From Acidobacteriota bacterium (lineage in GTDB: Bacteria; Acidobacteriota; Terriglobia; Terriglobales; Acidobacteriaceae): a stretch of DNA of 64,000 nucleotides. Below, in pieces: positions 61,763-64,000 of this stretch. The position numbers and the translations under genes are program-made. Position 1 is the stretch's first letter, and the number at the start of each line of letters is the position of its first letter. A model generated the notes under the pieces. The model did no database searches, had not been told where the DNA came from, and worked only from the letters and a program-made list of their open reading frames with translations. Where the stretch lies: contig JAFDVW010000007.1 of NCBI GenBank assembly GCA_018268755.1, positions 186,001 to 250,000 of the forward strand, in the 5' to 3' direction.

Positions 61763-62773
61763 TTAACGCGCCAGACCCATGTCCAGACGCGCACCGCTTT
61801 CGCGCCGGCCCGCCGCCGCTTCCTCCTCTTCCCGCGAGACGCCGAACAAGTACGCCAGCAGCAAGACCAGAAGGGCGCCCGACAGCATGAACTTCAATGG
61901 CGCGGCCAACGCCGTGGGAGAGATGAAAGCCTCAATCACACCTGCGACCACCAGCATGGGCACGGTTCCGATCACCAGCGCGGTGGCTTCCCTTCCGGCC
62001 AGGGCCAGCGATTCCTTTCTCGGCAATACCCCGGGAAAAAGCAGGCCATGCGCGATCCGGAAGCCCGCCCCTCCGGCAATAAAAATGGAGGGTAGCTCCA
62101 GCGCCCCATGGGGGGCTACGAAACTCCACAACTTGAGGCTCATCCCGGCAATATGACAGGCCGAGCCGATCACCCCCATCAACAACCCATTGAAGAAGAG
62201 CAGATAGATGGTCCCCAGACCGGCCGTGATCCCGCTGGCATACGTCATAAAGCCCACCGTGATGTTGTTGGTCATAATGCCGCTCGAAGCCACCGGCTTG
62301 ATGGCCAGCACCGAGTCCGTCCACATCTCCTTCTTCTCAATGGTCTGCATCATGCGCGGCCCCAGCACTTCGCGCGGGTAGTCCGGGTCCTGCAAGGTGA
62401 GCAGAATCCCGGCTACGCTGCCCGCGGCAAACAGCAGCAGGGCGGCCAGGCAGTAGCGGACATTGCGCCGGAACAGGCGGGGATATTCCCGATAAAAAAA
62501 GGTGATCATGGCCAAAGGACTCGCGCGATGGCCGGCATAGATGATATTGTGTGCCCGCGCCATCAGTTGGTTCAGATAGCGCGCAAAATGGATGGAACTG
62601 GGGTCCTGGCGGATGGCCGCCAGGTCGGCCGCGGTCTGGCGGTAAAGCAAGCTGAGTTCCTGCAACTCAGCGCGGTTCAGAGAATTCAGCCCCAGTTTGC
62701 CGCCGCGCTGCAACAATTCTTCCAATTGTTGCCAATAGGGCCTGCGTTTTTCGATCCATCGAGTGGAGATCAC
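61763..62773 (-). CDS. SpoIIM/stage-II-sporulation-M-like membrane protein
   Basis: The 336-residue product has an N-terminal cytoplasmic helical region (WIEKRRPYWQQLEELLQRGGKL). About six TM helices of the SpoIIM family follow: CLAALLLFAAGSVAGILLTL, SGIMTNNITVGFMTYASGITAGLGT, and VIGTVPMLVVAGVIEAFISP. Start is GTG at 62773, only two bases from the divergent RDD start. It pairs functionally with the RDD protein and MoxR cluster in many genomes (family knowledge). Role: membrane protein of unknown activity. Confidence 0.88.
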   Translation of the reverse strand: MISTRWIEKRRPYWQQLEELLQRGGKLGLNSLNRAELQELSLLYRQTAADLAAIRQDPSSIHFARYLNQLMARAHNIIYAGHRASPLAMITFFYREYPRLFRRNVRYCLAALLLFAAGSVAGILLTLQDPDYPREVLGPRMMQTIEKKEMWTDSVLAIKPVASSGIMTNNITVGFMTYASGITAGLGTIYLLFFNGLLMGVIGSACHIAGMSLKLWSFVAPHGALELPSIFIAGGAGFRIAHGLLFPGVLPRKESLALAGREATALVIGTVPMLVVAGVIEAFISPTALAAPLKFMLSGALLVLLLAYLFGVSREEEEAAAGRRESGARLDMGLAR

Positions 62774-62775
62774 GC

Positions 62776-63540
62776 GTGCAGTCTCTCGAAAATCTGAACA
62801 TTGATACTCCCGAGCAAATCGCCCTGGAGTTGCCCCTGGCGGGAATCGGCAGCCGCTTCTTCGCCCTGGCGCTCGATAGTCTACTGCAGTTTGTCGCGGT
62901 TGTGGCGCTTTTCATCGTCCTGGCCCTGACCAGCTCGGAATTGCGCTATCTCGGCCTGGGCTCCCTCGGCCCGGTCGCCGCCATTGTGGTCCCTTTCTGC
63001 ATCTATTGGGGATACTTCGCTTTTTTCGAGATCCTGTGGAAGGGCCAGACGCCGGGCAAGCGTTACGCCGGCATTCGCGTCATCAAGCAGAGCGGCCGCC
63101 CCATGAACGCTATCGAGGCCATCGGCCGCAACCTCATGCGCGGCATCGACATCGTCCCCGGCATCTACAGCGTCGGCCTGGTCTGCATGATGTGCAACCA
63201 GCAGCATAAGCGGCTGGGAGACTTCGTCGCCGGCACCGTCGTGGTGCATGACAAGGCCATCGACAGCGTGAATTCCTCCTGGACCGCCGCGCCGCCGGCA
63301 GCGGCCGCCTCTGCCACCCAGGCCGAAACCACCAAACTGACCACCGATGAGCTGGTCTTGATCGAGACGTACCTGAGCCGGCGCTACGAAATCGACCCCA
63401 CCATTCGCTTCGCCACTGCGCAGCGCATCGTGGCCCTGGTGCAGGAAAAGACCGGCATTCTCAAACCATCCGACCAGTCAGACGATGATTTTCTGGAAGC
63501 CATGGCGCGGCAAGTTCGCGACACCGCCCGCTTCCGCTGA
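62776..63540 (+). CDS. RDD-family membrane protein
   Basis: Product of 254 residues, GTG start at 62776 preceded by GGAG with 7-base spacing; that RBS lies inside the coding sequence of the divergent SpoIIM-like gene. The RDD signature is GIGSRFFALALDSLLQFVAV, and the second half has WKGQTPGKRYAGIRVIKQSG and MNAIEAIGRNLMRGIDIVPG. Three TM helices lie in residues ~25-160. A C-terminal helical tail (ELVLIETYLSRRYEID) is unusual in length. Part of the SpoIIM-RDD-MoxR group. Confidence 0.9.
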   Translation: MQSLENLNIDTPEQIALELPLAGIGSRFFALALDSLLQFVAVVALFIVLALTSSELRYLGLGSLGPVAAIVVPFCIYWGYFAFFEILWKGQTPGKRYAGIRVIKQSGRPMNAIEAIGRNLMRGIDIVPGIYSVGLVCMMCNQQHKRLGDFVAGTVVVHDKAIDSVNSSWTAAPPAAAASATQAETTKLTTDELVLIETYLSRRYEIDPTIRFATAQRIVALVQEKTGILKPSDQSDDDFLEAMARQVRDTARFR

Positions 63541-63590
63541 GTGGGCCTGGCTCGAATTTTTTCCGAGAAACTCGGAAGCTGAAAACAATT

Positions 63591-63667
<77 letters not shown>

Positions 63668-63792
63668 ACGGTACACCGGCTTTGCAGGGAAGCAAAGGCT
63701 GCTGGATGGGCCACAAATGCAGAACGCGGCAGCCGGAAGCGCCGCGCTCACTATTGATTCTATGAGGCAGCGCAAAGCAGTGTCAAACCGCC

Positions 63793-63820
63793 TTTGTGGG
63801 GCGGACACCCCTGTCCGCCT
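63793..63820. repeat. Palindromic intergenic repeat (GGCGGACA...TGTCCGCC)
   Basis: Perfect 8-base-pair palindrome GGCGGACA/TGTCCGCC with a four-base CCCC loop, preceded by TTTGTG. Variants of this GCGGACACCCCTGTCCGC element are common in intergenic DNA of Acidobacteriota (general memory). It lies upstream of kdsB in the 222-base gap after the tRNA; that gap holds no other gene. Confidence 0.55.
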
Positions 63821-63889
63821 GGCCCTGAACCCGCGAAAAATGCTCTCCCTCTTGCATCTCCCGCGCGAACCCTGGAAACTAAAGATCGC

Positions 63890-64000
63890 ATGAAAGCCAT
63901 CGCCGTCATCCCCGCGCGCCTCGCCTCCACCCGCCTGGAGCGCAAAATGCTCCGCCAGGTCGCCGGGCAGCCGCTGATCGGGCGGGTCTACAACGCGGTC
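63890..64000 (+). CDS. kdsB: 3-deoxy-manno-octulosonate cytidylyltransferase, 3' end outside window
   Basis: Only the first 37 codons are present: MKAIAVIPARLASTRLERKM then GQPLIGRVYNAV. The N-terminal pattern IPARLASTRLERKML and GQPLI is the KdsB CTP-binding start (usual form IPARxxSxRLPxKxL). The enzyme activates Kdo for LPS synthesis. Short evidence, but the motif is distinctive; related nucleotidyltransferases are the alternative. Confidence 0.8.
   Translation, partial: MKAIAVIPARLASTRLERKMLRQVAGQPLIGRVYNAV

Overview
The window is a GC-rich, tightly packed bacterial chromosome segment with about 58 protein genes, one tRNA, and no phage, insertion sequence or CRISPR array. Gene content points to an Acidobacteriota member, probably class Terriglobia. 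The indicators are a Ser/Thr kinase with a TPR tail, CMD/AhpD-like proteins, a MacB-type permease pair, an LssY_C protein, a MoxR/DUF58/DUF4129/DUF4350 cluster, and short palindromic intergenic repeats. An RND pump, an outer-membrane factor, a beta-barrel protein, LpxH-like and KdsB genes show a diderm envelope with LPS. The taxonomic call is inference from gene content, not a database match.

Layout. 1-3440: end of an RND efflux operon (permease cut by the window edge, then a NodT-type outer-membrane lipoprotein). 3477-8614: small membrane and exported proteins, including a 39-residue membrane peptide, a cupin, an alpha/beta hydrolase and a triple-BON protein. 8672-11059: YggX-like protein, LpxH-like phosphoesterase, beta-barrel protein, STAS protein. 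11109-14714: LysR regulator divergent from leuA, then leuB behind its own terminator. 14795-20288: zinc-site miniprotein, glycosyltransferase, DMT exporter, AhpD-like protein, POTRA-like exported protein, HTH protein. 20668-24072: heme genes hemE-hemH-hemY. 24160-30062: Met/His-rich exported protein, two MacB-like permeases, trmFO, GNAT, a second CMD protein. 30288-34057: purL-purF. 34131-39005: signalling block (diguanylate cyclase, a response regulator/HDOD chimera, CheB, GAF protein). 39137-43612: ion transporter, CGNR regulator, polysaccharide deacetylase, DUF4397 lipoprotein, PhoU. 43751-46191: PhoR/PhoB pair. 46277-51862: hydantoinase A-like protein, sucA, agmatinase-family protein. 52018-56245: TPR kinase and LssY_C protein. 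56486-63540: six-gene MoxR/DUF58 membrane cluster with a SpoIIM-like protein and an RDD protein. 63591-64000: tRNA-Met(CAU) and the start of kdsB.

The most unusual item is the 35645-36922 gene. It joins a response regulator, cut inside the DNA-recognition helix, to an HDOD domain that lacks its first part, and it is translationally coupled to cheB. It looks like a deletion fusion of two genes. Other notable points are a LeuA without its leucine-sensing domain, an AT-rich palindromic operator between lysR and leuA, and divergent GTG starts two bases apart at 62773/62776. A good consensus promoter also sits almost on top of the purL start codon.

Coding start choices were made by hand from Shine-Dalgarno spacing, overlap with the upstream gene, and signal-peptide position.
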